Positions 17,245-25,977 of a stretch of 64,000 nt of DNA are shown here, piece by piece; position 1 is the first letter of the stretch, and the number at the start of each line of letters is the position of its first letter. The position numbers and the translations under genes are program-made. The notes beneath the pieces are model-generated. The model was given only the letters and a program-made list of their open reading frames with translations, had not been told where the DNA came from and made no database searches. Origin of the DNA: Spirosoma sp. 48-14 (lineage in GTDB: Bacteria; Bacteroidota; Bacteroidia; Cytophagales; Spirosomataceae); contig NZ_MKUD01000025.1 in the NCBI RefSeq assembly GCF_001898575.1, forward strand, positions 63,892 through 127,891. The letters are read 5' to 3'.

Positions 17245-17757
17245 TTGCTCCCTTCTGTGTTATTTTACTTTAAAAATTCTATAAACAAAGATATAAATAT
17301 TCTTTTAAATGCCTTTATTACTTTTATCATTTTCATCATGGCTTATTTCCAAATAGATGAATCATTTAATTGGATATATTCAGGAAGACACTATGGTCAT
17401 TTAAATCTTTTTGTTGCTTTTTATTCAGACAGCAGCAAAAAGTATTCATTTGAGTTAACAAAGAGAGAGAGTCTAGTTCATATACTATTTGGGTATCTAT
17501 TATTAGTATTTGCCTTTGCTAACCTTTATCAATTTATATACATGATTGACAAGAAAAGTTTTAACGAAGAAATGAACATAATTAATTCATTCTATTTTAG
17601 CATTATTACATCTGCAACAATTGGCTACGGAGATATTACCCCTAAAACTTATCTATCAAAATTATTAGTATCTTGTGAAGTCATATCAAGTCTTGGGTAT
17701 GCCGTATTCTTCCTAGCTAGCTTACCTGAATTCACAAAGAAATTACAGAAATCATAG
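17245..17757 (+). CDS. Two-pore-helix potassium-channel-like membrane protein (start frameshifted)
   Basis: As read from TTG at 17245 the protein has 170 residues. It has a membrane helix near 20-37, another near 78-100, a pore helix and selectivity filter TIGYGD (125-130), and a last helix near 137-158, which is the Ion_trans_2 plan. The TTG lies directly after nine T. An ATG at 17190 opens a frame (MQATLKSWFSRLIWIFFF) that enters this T run one base out of phase. With eight T the two would join into a protein of 188 residues with an extra N-terminal helix. The gene follows the OLD nuclease by 137 bases on the same strand and has the same AT-rich composition. Confidence 0.75.
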   Translation: MLPSVLFYFKNSINKDINILLNAFITFIIFIMAYFQIDESFNWIYSGRHYGHLNLFVAFYSDSSKKYSFELTKRESLVHILFGYLLLVFAFANLYQFIYMIDKKSFNEEMNIINSFYFSIITSATIGYGDITPKTYLSKLLVSCEVISSLGYAVFFLASLPEFTKKLQKS

Positions 17758-17860
17758 ATTAACAATCACCTTGTTAATACTTTATTTTTATAGAAAAAAT
17801 GATTATATATACACCAAAGGATTAATATTTTTAGTATAAGAAGGATCAATTTTTATAATT

Positions 17861-19264
17861 TTAAGCCCGTACAAGTAATGCCATCGCGGGTTCGGTAATG
17901 GGCAAATTGATGGATAACTTGCCTACCCAATAATCTAGCCCATTGATGTGCACTTTTTCCGAAAAATCCAGCGTGGCCAGGTCAACCTCGTTTAAAGCTA
18001 AACCACGCTCCAGATAAAACTGCCGCTTTCGGTTTGCCTCAGTTTTTCCCCAAAATCTGACCGCTAATCCATTCTCTCCATTCCAGTAGAGCGAATAGCC
18101 GCCCCTTCTGGCCGTAGCTGTGGGAATGCCGTATTGTAGGCCATTCCAGAATAAAAGGCGCGGTGTAAACGTATTGGTCAATTGTCCAAATTGAGCTGTG
18201 ATACCCGCTTGTTTGGTGATGGCAAGGCCGGTAGCGTCATCGGTTAGTAGAGTCGAAAATTTACAACTTAGTTGGCTAACACCCGTATCGCTTTCCAATT
18301 CGGGTGTTAGGTAGTCGGCCAGGATTCCAGGTTTGTCTTTGGCGAGGCCGTCCCCCCCATCCGCCAGGCTCCCGAGTTGGAGCCGTCTGGCGGTTTCGGG
18401 CCGTTTCTTGAAGTCCTTTAGTGCCTTATCGCTCCAGTTGATTTGGGCTGCACGTTGGTGAAAACCCTCTGTGAAATCTAGCCGTATGCTCCGTTCTACG
18501 GTGTCTACCGTCATAGCCAGATTAAACAGTTTTCTTAGCTCCAGTAGCAACTCGGGAATGGTCAGGGTAGGCAAATGCTGCTGAAGGGTAATGAACGGGT
18601 TACCATCCAAGGATCGGGTATTATACAGCAATAGCTGGCTCAATACCGGATGGTCGATAAACGGCCCGGTTATGGTTACCCCCGTCAGTTCGGACACTCG
18701 TAACAGGATTTCGTTTAGAAAGACCATTGGCACCAGTGGCCCAGCCGTATAAGCTCCCCCGGCGTAGGCATTCACTTTGCCCGAATAGCCAATGCTGGCC
18801 CCACTGGTGCCATAATACTCCGAATTGAGCACCGTAGGGAATGCCACCACGTTCCGCCCAAACTGTTGCAGCACCGGAGTTAGTGCACCCGGCAGGGCTA
18901 TGGCTCCAAAATCGACCTCTGGTAACGTTTTGGTGTGTAGGTCGCCAAAGAGTTCACCCAGGGGCTGTACTACCGTCAGCGCGAACGTTTGTGCGGCCTC
19001 GGTCAAGATGGCCACCCCTGATTGGAGCAATTGGCCATTATAGTACTTCTCGCACTGGTAACGCATGCCTACCGCGTCGTTTTGCAGCAGGTCAGGAAAG
19101 CCCATAATGATCCGATTGCGGCTAGTGGCTGGTATGGCCGGAATAGTGGCTTTGGCGCTCAGAATATCCTCATACACCAGGTAGGGGTTTACCAGCTCCA
19201 GGTTTACCTTGGTGTCGGGCGTGAGGTCTACTACCTGGCCATCGATCCGTATTTGTAAGCTCAT
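17861..19264 (-). CDS. Phage tail/baseplate protein
   Basis: A 467-residue protein, MSLQIRIDGQVVDLTPDTKV, beta-rich throughout with little cysteine. The N-terminal 150 residues resemble the ring-forming domains of distal tail and hub proteins (IDGQVVDL, GVAILTEAAQTFALTV). Later parts include RSIRLDFTEGFHQRAAQINW and GLDYWVGKLSINLPI. It starts four bases after the stop of the 689-residue protein and is the second gene of that operon. This placement near the tape measure and the fibre genes suggests a hub or distal-tail component. The family name is not certain. Confidence 0.6.
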   Translation of the reverse strand: MSLQIRIDGQVVDLTPDTKVNLELVNPYLVYEDILSAKATIPAIPATSRNRIIMGFPDLLQNDAVGMRYQCEKYYNGQLLQSGVAILTEAAQTFALTVVQPLGELFGDLHTKTLPEVDFGAIALPGALTPVLQQFGRNVVAFPTVLNSEYYGTSGASIGYSGKVNAYAGGAYTAGPLVPMVFLNEILLRVSELTGVTITGPFIDHPVLSQLLLYNTRSLDGNPFITLQQHLPTLTIPELLLELRKLFNLAMTVDTVERSIRLDFTEGFHQRAAQINWSDKALKDFKKRPETARRLQLGSLADGGDGLAKDKPGILADYLTPELESDTGVSQLSCKFSTLLTDDATGLAITKQAGITAQFGQLTNTFTPRLLFWNGLQYGIPTATARRGGYSLYWNGENGLAVRFWGKTEANRKRQFYLERGLALNEVDLATLDFSEKVHINGLDYWVGKLSINLPITEPAMALLVRA

Positions 19265-19267
19265 GGG

Positions 19268-21337
19268 TTAGAGTTGGGTTACTTTAAAGTAGAGTTTATC
19301 GCCAGAAGCCAGGTTAATCTGGAGCGGCTCAAAAATGCCCGTTACATTCAGATAGCACCAGGTAAACCCAATGCCTACGGCGGCATTCTGGTTGACGCGC
19401 AACACGCCATTTTGCCAGATTTTTACGTTGACGTTTCGCCCTGGTGTACCATACACGTACATCCGCCAATTCAGATGCCATACGCCCGTCATGGGCAGGT
19501 CTAAATCATTGGAAAACTGCGGAAACACATAGGGCCGATTTTGCCCCTGAATGGCCCATGTATTGCCCAAAATTGGATCGGTTTCGTACTCCCGCCATTC
19601 GATGGCAAAGCGGGTTGGATCATTGGCCCGGTAATGCCAGTGGCCAGCCGGTACGGCTACGGTGTACAACTCGGGCGATGGGTTACAGGTGCCGTACTGA
19701 TCGGCGTAGGCCTGGGTGTTTAGCTGGCTGTATTCGGCTTCGGCCTTACTGTCGGCATCGGCCTGGCTAATCTCGGAGCCATACTTTCCGGCAGCGATGG
19801 AAATGATGGCCACGTCCCCAATATCGCCGTTAGTACAGGTTGACCGCTTAAACGTCGTCGGTCGGCTGATAGCCGCACTTGGATAAGGAGTTGACCCGGC
19901 AGGTACTTCTGGCATGAAGCTATCGGGAATGTAATCAGCATCGCCCGGCTGGTTAGGCTTTTCCGTAATGGGTTTAAACGTGCTGTTATCGTCGGGATAA
20001 TACTTCTGGAGTTTGAGCGGCCTGCCGTAGCCTGTGCGCTTGCCGTAGCTGTCGAGCATATACACCACCCCTTGCCCACGCCAGGCGGTCAGGCGGGCCG
20101 GTATGGCTGGAGCTGCTGGCAGGGTCGAAAAATTCACCTGTGGCGTAGTTAACCGAAACGTAAAAGAACGGGCCAGCAAATCCGTGTTGTCCTGGGCATC
20201 CGTCAGTGTATTGGTTAGTAGCTCAAGCGCCTGGTGGCCCCGGCTGTCGGCCAGGTAAATCTCTTTAGACAGTAACAGTTCGTCCAGATGGCGGAGCCGT
20301 TCGGCGGCTTGCTGTTCAAAATAGCCGGTGCTGACCGTTAGAGTTCGGGTGCCCTGCACAGCTACCACCCGCAACTCGGCAAAGTCGGCGGGTGCTCCGG
20401 CTGGCCGCTCCAGTTCCGCCGTGGTGCGGATCGTGTCCAGGGTTTCGGCCCCCTCTCCCAGCAATCGCAGAGTATCCCAGCCCCCCAGGCTGTTGGCCAA
20501 CAGTAGCCACCGCTCCTGACTGCGATACTGTCGATCTATCGTATACGTCCGAACTTCACTAATCCGGTTTCGGTCGCCATCGGCCAGCCAAACCTCATAC
20601 CTTACTACCTGGTCGGACAGCCCCAAAGCCGTTGGCCCACAGGGTAGGCAAACCACCTGGTAGGCCTGGCTCCCCGATAGCTGGCCTTTGTCCACGGTTT
20701 CTACCGAACCATCCCGGTAGGTAATCCGAACTCGGCGGATCAACGTGGCTGGTGTGGGCGAAATATTCAAGAGAAAAGCCAGGTATTCCGGTTGTTGCTG
20801 GCTCACCAGTTTGTTATCCGGTTGCCAGGTTAAAAAGGGCCGGTTGGCGCTCATGTAGCTGGTAAAAAACACAGCTCCCCAGGCCACAAAATCCCGCTCG
20901 GAAAGACCCGCTTTAAGTAGCCACTGGTTAGGCTGTGCCTTAGTCGAAGCAGCTAGCAAAACGCCATTGTTCTCCACGGTTTCCCTGGCCATATAGGGCA
21001 TAGTGAGCGTGGAAATAATAGCCATATCGGTAGCGCCTGACGCTGGTTTCTTGTTCTCCAGAAATCCGTCCAGTAACTCATCCAACTGATAAAACGCCCC
21101 CTCGTAAACGCTGGAGCCGCTGCTGGTAGTGGGTGGCTTTTCGGAGCCAGGCATTTTCACCAGGCGTTTAAAGGTGCTGGAGCCCGAAAACTCGGGCACT
21201 AATACTTCCAGGTAGTAACGGAGCCCGCTCCTATCGGCCAGGCTGGTATCTGCTGGGTCGATAATATGCTCAATTCGATTACGGGAAAAATGCAGGGGCA
21301 GAAAAGCCATCCTGGTATTGATGGGGTCAATAAACAT
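19268..21337 (-). CDS. Phage tail protein with DUF5977 domain
   Basis: A 689-residue protein, first in its operon, with ATG 65 bases after GTCCTTT site 4. The N-terminal 450 residues are a series of beta-sandwich-like segments. Residues about 505-560 carry the DUF5977 pattern AAGKYGSEISQADADSKAEA followed by GQAYAxxYGTC-like text (TQAYADQYGTCNPS), seen in many Bacteroidota surface and tail proteins. The last 130 residues (WHLNWRMYVYGTPGRNVNVK) look like a jelly-roll binding domain. A tail-tip adhesin or baseplate wedge is likely. Its leader and first eight codons are duplicated at 22603-22707. Confidence 0.65.
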   Translation of the reverse strand: MFIDPINTRMAFLPLHFSRNRIEHIIDPADTSLADRSGLRYYLEVLVPEFSGSSTFKRLVKMPGSEKPPTTSSGSSVYEGAFYQLDELLDGFLENKKPASGATDMAIISTLTMPYMARETVENNGVLLAASTKAQPNQWLLKAGLSERDFVAWGAVFFTSYMSANRPFLTWQPDNKLVSQQQPEYLAFLLNISPTPATLIRRVRITYRDGSVETVDKGQLSGSQAYQVVCLPCGPTALGLSDQVVRYEVWLADGDRNRISEVRTYTIDRQYRSQERWLLLANSLGGWDTLRLLGEGAETLDTIRTTAELERPAGAPADFAELRVVAVQGTRTLTVSTGYFEQQAAERLRHLDELLLSKEIYLADSRGHQALELLTNTLTDAQDNTDLLARSFTFRLTTPQVNFSTLPAAPAIPARLTAWRGQGVVYMLDSYGKRTGYGRPLKLQKYYPDDNSTFKPITEKPNQPGDADYIPDSFMPEVPAGSTPYPSAAISRPTTFKRSTCTNGDIGDVAIISIAAGKYGSEISQADADSKAEAEYSQLNTQAYADQYGTCNPSPELYTVAVPAGHWHYRANDPTRFAIEWREYETDPILGNTWAIQGQNRPYVFPQFSNDLDLPMTGVWHLNWRMYVYGTPGRNVNVKIWQNGVLRVNQNAAVGIGFTWCYLNVTGIFEPLQINLASGDKLYFKVTQL

Positions 21338-21384
21338 AAAAGCTCACAGCATTGGCTGTCCGACTTGTTTCGAACAAAAGTGAG
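21330..21384. repeat. Leader repeat, copy A (functional side)
   Basis: Contains the start codon of the 19268-21337 gene and 27 bases (21358-21384) identical to 22656-22682. Copy A has lost the left arm of the hairpin still present in copy B. Confidence 0.8.
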
Positions 21385-21402
21385 CCCGAGAGTGAGAATG
21401 AA

Positions 21403-21409
21403 AAAGGAC
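21403..21409 (-). promoter_or_regulatory. GTCCTTT operon-head motif, site 4
   Basis: Minus-strand CCAAATCCGTCCTTTTTCAT, 65 bases before the ATG at 21337 and 18 bases from the end of repeat A. Confidence 0.55.
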
Positions 21410-21484
21410 GGATTTGGAGAAATATACATACATGATTACTTTGAGCGATAATTTTTATACATACCATCGTTACTACTTAATCTA

Positions 21485-22612
21485 ATGATCATTCGATTTT
21501 TAGTGGTTATTACAACCTGCCTCGCATTGTTTTCTTGTAAGTCACCAAGCTCAAATCCAGAAGAACCTGACATAGCAGAAACAGTATTTATTAGTAGTGA
21601 CAATGTAACATTGTTAGCCTATGATGCTTTGAGTGGAACTAAAAAATGGGTTTTTACAAGTGAGGATTATGGAGCTTCAAGCGGAACAAGAGCCACCCCC
21701 ACTATAGATAATGGTACTGTGTATGTACATGGAGGTTTTATCCTTTATGCAATAGATTCAGCAACTGGAGCAAAAAAATGGAGCTATGCGATGGAAGATG
21801 TCAGTTTTAGCTCCCCAACAGTCGTCAATGGTACCGTCTATGTAGGAAGTGGCAGATGGTTATATGCAATCGATGTTGCTACACATACTAAAAAGTGGGC
21901 ACAGCAACTGTATGATATTGCTGCTAGCCCAACTGTGTATAAAGGGATTGTTTACATCAGTACAGGTTTTAGAGATGGTAGTCTGTACGCCATCGATGCC
22001 GAAACAGGGACAAAGAAATGGAGTATAAAACTAGGAACAGAAATTTACTCCAGTCCAACATTAGTTAATGAAGTTGTTTATATAACCAATATGGATGGCG
22101 ATCTATTTGCTATAGATGCGATAACTGGCGTAAAAAAATGGGAGTACAAAATTGGAGAAAGCCATTTCAGTAGTCCAACTGTAGCCAATGGAGTTGTTTA
22201 TGTAGGTACTGGGGATTCAAGACTATTGGCTATTGATGCCAGTACAGGAACAAAGAAGTGGGAATTTAAAGCGGGGGCAGGATTTTATTCAAGTCCTATT
22301 GTCGTTGACGGTATTCTTTATATAGGTAGTGACCTTACAGAAGGTAAACTATATGCAATAGAAGTTGCATCAGGGACAAAAAAGTGGGAATTTAAAGTGG
22401 GGACTGGAATTTATTCAAGTCCAACAGTAGCCAGTGGAATTGTCTACATTGGAGGGCTTGACTCGAATTTGTTTGCTGTAGACGCAGTAACCGGAGTAAA
22501 AAAATGGGATGTTACACTAGAAGCCCTTAAGACTGCTGTATATTCTTCACCGTGCGTTGTGACAAAAAAAGGAGTTGTTTTTCACCCAGGAATCAGCGGA
22601 GATCAGCAATAG
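21485..22612 (+). CDS. PQQ-repeat beta-propeller lipoprotein (prophage cargo)
   Basis: A 375-residue protein with a lipoprotein signal peptide (MIIRFLVVITTCLALFSCKS, lipid cysteine near residue 18). It has about eight repeats of the form YAIDAxTGTKKWxFKxG...YSSPTVxNGVVYVG, the PQQ/BamB-type propeller blade. Bacteroidota encode many such secreted propellers; they are scaffolds or cofactor binders, and no catalytic residues are evident. The gene is AT-rich and on the plus strand. It is bracketed by two copies of the phage leader (21330-21409 and 22634-22707), so it is an inserted cargo gene. Confidence 0.8.
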   Translation: MIIRFLVVITTCLALFSCKSPSSNPEEPDIAETVFISSDNVTLLAYDALSGTKKWVFTSEDYGASSGTRATPTIDNGTVYVHGGFILYAIDSATGAKKWSYAMEDVSFSSPTVVNGTVYVGSGRWLYAIDVATHTKKWAQQLYDIAASPTVYKGIVYISTGFRDGSLYAIDAETGTKKWSIKLGTEIYSSPTLVNEVVYITNMDGDLFAIDAITGVKKWEYKIGESHFSSPTVANGVVYVGTGDSRLLAIDASTGTKKWEFKAGAGFYSSPIVVDGILYIGSDLTEGKLYAIEVASGTKKWEFKVGTGIYSSPTVASGIVYIGGLDSNLFAVDAVTGVKKWDVTLEALKTAVYSSPCVVTKKGVVFHPGISGDQQ

Positions 22613-22641
22613 TAGTTGGTATTTATCTGGTTTATAAACAT
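22603..22641 (-). pseudogene. Relic duplicate of the start of the 19268-21337 tail gene
   Basis: A minus-strand ATG at 22641 reads MFINQINTNYYC then TGA, against MFIDPINTRM at the real gene start. It sits at the same place relative to repeat B and site 5 as the real start does to repeat A and site 4. It overlaps the last codons of the propeller gene. Confidence 0.55.
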
Positions 22642-22682
22642 AAAGGCTCACTTTTGTCCGACTTGTTTCGAACAAAAGTGAG
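22634..22682. repeat. Leader repeat, copy B, with intact hairpin
   Basis: Direct repeat of 21330-21384. Here CTCACTTTTGT and ACAAAAGTGAG form a perfect 11-base stem around a 14-base loop, with AAAG/CTTT extending it, so it may also terminate the propeller gene. Confidence 0.8.
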
Positions 22683-22700
22683 TCTTTATGCACGTACCAG

Positions 22701-22707
22701 AAAGGAC
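22701..22707 (-). promoter_or_regulatory. GTCCTTT operon-head motif, site 5 (in duplicated leader)
   Basis: Minus-strand TACATACTTGTCCTTTCTGG, 18 bases from the end of repeat B, the same spacing as site 4 from repeat A. It no longer heads an intact phage gene. Confidence 0.5.
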
Positions 22708-22724
22708 AAGTATGTAGCAGATAG

Positions 22725-23288
22725 TTACTGCTTACTTGTCAACTCATCTGAAAACTCTTTTAAAGTGTCAAGTTCCATTTGAATATCTATTTCCCATCGT
22801 TTTTGGGCCAAAGCATCTGAACCAAACTTGGTTTCTGAATCGTAAACGAGTCTTCGTTTTGTAAATTCATCCATAATATCTGAGTTCATTTTGTCTATAA
22901 AATCCGTCCCGAACGCTATTTTTTTCCTATTTTCCCTGAGCTCTTTTCTAAATCGTCTGGTATAGACCTCAGCCATATCAAAAAGTGTCTGTTGATATTT
23001 TAGCGACGTAGAAACGTTATACGATGTATCAATCCAGGAAGCGGACTTTATCATATAATTGCTTATCTTCTTATTGAAGTTTTTTGCCATAAAATCAAAG
23101 CCCTTTACGTTATACGTTATGACAAAATGGGCAAATGAAGGGTGGTTTTTAACCGTTTCCGTTTTAATTTCAAAATCATTTACTGTCAATCTACGCGTTG
23201 AGCTCCAGGCAAGATAATCTTTATTAGTTTGACTGAATACAGCACTTGATACCCCAACCAGGAGTAGTATAATACTTATGTTTTTCAT
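22725..23288 (-). CDS. Secreted protein of unknown function (prophage cargo)
   Basis: A 187-residue protein with a Sec signal peptide (MKNISIILLLVGVSSAVFSQ, cleavage likely after FSQ). The mature part begins YLAWSSTRRLTVNDFEIKTE, which resembles the W...RRLTWxDF opening of DUF922-type secreted Bacteroidota proteins. It ends with a charged helical half (YTRRFRKELRENRKKIAFG). No catalytic HExxH is visible, so a protease function is not claimed. It is AT-rich, in a cargo island, followed 17 bases later by a GTCCTTT site. Confidence 0.6.
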   Translation of the reverse strand: MKNISIILLLVGVSSAVFSQTNKDYLAWSSTRRLTVNDFEIKTETVKNHPSFAHFVITYNVKGFDFMAKNFNKKISNYMIKSASWIDTSYNVSTSLKYQQTLFDMAEVYTRRFRKELRENRKKIAFGTDFIDKMNSDIMDEFTKRRLVYDSETKFGSDALAQKRWEIDIQMELDTLKEFSDELTSKQ

Positions 23289-23502
23289 TTGAGTTTTTTA
23301 ACGTCTATGACCTCATCCATACTAAAAGCAGGCTAAAAGAAACTTGTTCAGATTTTTTTTCACCTCAATAAACTTTATTTTAAAGTATATGTGAAGCGAA
23401 TTATAGTATAATATTGACATAACCATACTAATGGATACATAAAGAATTTAGCCTAATCACTGGGCCTATTCAATTTTTAAAACTGTAAGGATGATTCGTA
23501 TT

Positions 23503-24369
23503 CTATTGGCACTTGTAGTCATAGGAATAAACTATGTTATCCTGCTTAGAGCTCATAATTTGCTGGGTTGGATACTTATACTCGTTGTATTTGTAGTTGT
23601 ACACTCGGTCATAACTCGTATAAGTCAGCATCCCATTGGCGTTACCGATAGAATTTGTAAAGGTATCTTTAGTAGGGTTATTGGTTGAAAATGCGGTGTA
23701 TTCATTTAAGCGAATGTAAGCCCATAATTGTAAAGGAATTGAGCTACTCCAGGGATTATTATTTGTATCAAAGGCCATCCCATCCCGCTTTGGAATAGTT
23801 GAAGGAGTAGCATCTGCATAACTGCCATTACTACGTTGCAAATTTTTATTAATATCGTATATAAATGATACTGTTTCAAAAAGTGCACTAGTAATTATAT
23901 CCTGCGTGAGCTGGTTATTTGTATTGAATGTCAATGTACTAACTATGACTATACCAGACGGTACATGAGTTCTTGTATAGGAAGAAGGAGTACTACTATC
24001 ATTATTATATTTCAATGAAAATTCGTAATTAATTACACCATTTGCCCTAGTATTTCGTATGAGGGTCAAACGCTTTTTTGAGTCGTAAATGAGCGTATCG
24101 GTGTCGCTGTACTGATTATTGTATATATAGCGAACTTGAACAGGTAATTGATCTGTATTGTATAAGAATGAGCGATTACTCGTATAAGTAGTACCAGTGG
24201 AAGTGCTACCTTCTAATTGATATTTTGTTAATAAACAAACGGATGACACTTTGTCAGGAGAAATAGGCTGTGATGAGTCTGTTTTTTGGCATTGTGAAAA
24301 TAGTAGGGCAAAAAATAAAAGCGCTGTAAGCTTAGTCCCAATTGATTTTAAGTAGATGGTCAAAAACAT
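23503..24369 (-). CDS. Lipoprotein of unknown function (prophage cargo)
   Basis: A 288-residue protein with a lipoprotein signal (LLFFALLFSQCQKTDSS, lipid Cys near 27). The mature part has repeated strand-turn units such as FLYNTDQLPVQVRYIYNN, LIYDSKKRLTLIRN and SFIYDINKNLQRSNGSY, reminiscent of the YD-repeat-like DUF4595-type lipoproteins common in Bacteroidota. It lies between the 24473 phage gene and the 22725 cargo gene and is more AT-rich than the phage genes. A surface role on the lysogen is inferred. Confidence 0.65.
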   Translation of the reverse strand: MFLTIYLKSIGTKLTALLFFALLFSQCQKTDSSQPISPDKVSSVCLLTKYQLEGSTSTGTTYTSNRSFLYNTDQLPVQVRYIYNNQYSDTDTLIYDSKKRLTLIRNTRANGVINYEFSLKYNNDSSTPSSYTRTHVPSGIVIVSTLTFNTNNQLTQDIITSALFETVSFIYDINKNLQRSNGSYADATPSTIPKRDGMAFDTNNNPWSSSIPLQLWAYIRLNEYTAFSTNNPTKDTFTNSIGNANGMLTYTSYDRVYNYKYNEYKYPTQQIMSSKQDNIVYSYDYKCQ

Positions 24370-24472
24370 AGTAGATTGATATAATTCGATGTTAATTTAT
24401 CTTTTTCTGTCCACAACTATCTAGAATAGTCGAACTTGAAATATCCACAATTTAGGCCAGAAAAGGATTCTA

Positions 24473-24943
24473 TTAAATACCTTCATAGACTTCGGGATTG
24501 ACCATTAAACCAATTCGATAGCGCACCTCATACCCAAACGAGGAATCCAGGGTAAGCATAGTGACCGGCTCCATGTAAACCTTAGTCGTTGGGTCAATCA
24601 CAGCTAGATACGTGCTTTCCTCCTCCTGGAGCTTTCTGGTTAGCTTGGTGGCCAAGCGCTCAGCTTCATCAAAAGACGCGTCTTCGTCGAGTTCGTCACC
24701 ATAATTGCCGGTGCAAATCACGTAATAGGTAGCATCGAACCAAGCAATGGTCAGATTGGCCCCGTTGTCCTCTAGAGTGTATTTCGGTCTTAAAAGAAAC
24801 ACAGCCGGGTAAATCTCCTCACTTCGGCTATTGGCAAGGAGTCGATCCATTTTATCGCCCCCGGAACGGTGTACGGTTTTTACGCCTGGTACGGCTTCGG
24901 CCAGGGGTTTAAAAAACGCCCAAAATTTCGCGGTACACGTCAT
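24473..24943 (-). CDS. Phage neck/tail-connection protein, unknown family
   Basis: A 156-residue protein, MTCTAKFWAFFKPLAEAVPG, starting inside the stop of the upstream gene (ATGA overlap, 24940-24943), hence translationally coupled. It has an N-terminal helix, then strands (IYPAVFLLRPKYTLEDN, LTIAWFDATYYVICTGNY), and ends with YEVRYRIGLMVNPEVYEG. Size and position (after portal, adaptor and lysis genes, before the tail genes) suit a tail-completion or neck protein. No specific motif is recognised. It is the last gene of the portal operon. Confidence 0.5.
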   Translation of the reverse strand: MTCTAKFWAFFKPLAEAVPGVKTVHRSGGDKMDRLLANSRSEEIYPAVFLLRPKYTLEDNGANLTIAWFDATYYVICTGNYGDELDEDASFDEAERLATKLTRKLQEEESTYLAVIDPTTKVYMEPVTMLTLDSSFGYEVRYRIGLMVNPEVYEGI

Positions 24944-25797
24944 GCCATTGCCTCCTCTCGTTTTTGGGCCATTTCCCGCATGACATCCTTTTGGTGCTCC
25001 TCCAGAAAGAGTAAAACGTCGTGCAAATTAGCCGCTTTAGTCTGGGCAATATTGCCGAATATACCTTTTTCGGCTAGTAAGTGCTGGTTCTTTATCCAGC
25101 TCTGGCCAGGGTATTCTTCGGGCTCCCCGTCTTCGCCTTCAACGAGTCGATACCGTTCCAGAACCTGCTGTAAATTACCTGCAAAATACAGCACCACCGC
25201 CATTTTATAACCCGGCTCGAGCAGACTAACCAGTTTGGCCCGCTGCTTAGTCGTAAACTCGCTGTAGCGTTCCCGGTAGTCGCCGTTCCAATCAGGGTCA
25301 TTTTGATAATCGTCGGTTCGGATTGGTCGGCAAAGGGTAGCCACCAGTAAATTCAGGTGTTCGTCACCCTGTACCAATTGCCGAATCCACACCAGAAAAT
25401 GAATATAAGCGTCGGTCAATTCGCCAAAACTCATGGTTAAAAACCCAGCTTCGGGTAGTAGTAAGTCTACACCCATATCCAGCTCCAGGCGTTTAAACGG
25501 CTGCTCCTGGATGGGTTCGGTTTCCAGCCATCGAAGCAGGGTTTTTAGCGTGTGCAACACAATGGCGTTAGCCTGGCGGGTGCGTCGGCCAACGTTAGGG
25601 CCAAAGTGGGTTTGCATCAACTTTCGCCAGGGCTTACCGGAAATGTTGAGCGCTAGCCGGATGATTTCGTGGTAGACCTCGCCCGTGGGTGGGGTAAAGT
25701 AAACCAGTTGGAGCAATTGGGGTAACCGCTCCTGATCAACTTCACTCCACCGCTCGGGCAGTTGGTAGGCCTTGCCATCTAAATGGATGGTTTGCAT
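24940..25797 (-). CDS. Conserved phage structural-operon protein, unknown
   Basis: The start is taken at ATG 25797, which overlaps the stop of the 57-residue upstream gene (TAATG), giving 285 residues starting MQTIHLDGKAYQLPERWSEV. A frame nine codons longer exists. The protein is helical, has several tryptophans and leucine-rich stretches, and ends with a charged helix LLFLEEHQKDVMREMAQKRE. It is probably an assembly protein. No family is recognised. Confidence 0.5.
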   Translation of the reverse strand: MQTIHLDGKAYQLPERWSEVDQERLPQLLQLVYFTPPTGEVYHEIIRLALNISGKPWRKLMQTHFGPNVGRRTRQANAIVLHTLKTLLRWLETEPIQEQPFKRLELDMGVDLLLPEAGFLTMSFGELTDAYIHFLVWIRQLVQGDEHLNLLVATLCRPIRTDDYQNDPDWNGDYRERYSEFTTKQRAKLVSLLEPGYKMAVVLYFAGNLQQVLERYRLVEGEDGEPEEYPGQSWIKNQHLLAEKGIFGNIAQTKAANLHDVLLFLEEHQKDVMREMAQKREEAMA

Positions 25798-25970
25798 TAG
25801 CGCTTTAGGGTGGTTTGTAGCCACACGCTGAAACTAGTGGCCGGGCTCAGAATATACTGTAGGGTGTTGATGCCCCAAATCAGGCGAACGGGCACCCAAA
25901 GCAGAATAACCAGTGTCATATCGATGGCACCGTACAGCAAGAGCAACAGAAAATAAAAAAGGCGTTTCAT
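25797..25970 (-). CDS. Small membrane protein, possible holin
   Basis: A 57-residue protein, MKRLFYFLLLLLYGAIDMTL, with one long hydrophobic stretch (about 4-35, which can form two short passes) and a basic end (LQTTLKR). It lies seven bases after the stop of the 41-residue membrane protein and shares a TAATG overlap with the next gene. A holin or antiholin role is plausible because the endolysin-like gene is two genes upstream, but this rests only on position and hydrophobicity. Confidence 0.5.
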   Translation of the reverse strand: MKRLFYFLLLLLYGAIDMTLVILLWVPVRLIWGINTLQYILSPATSFSVWLQTTLKR

Positions 25971-25977
25971 CGGTCAA

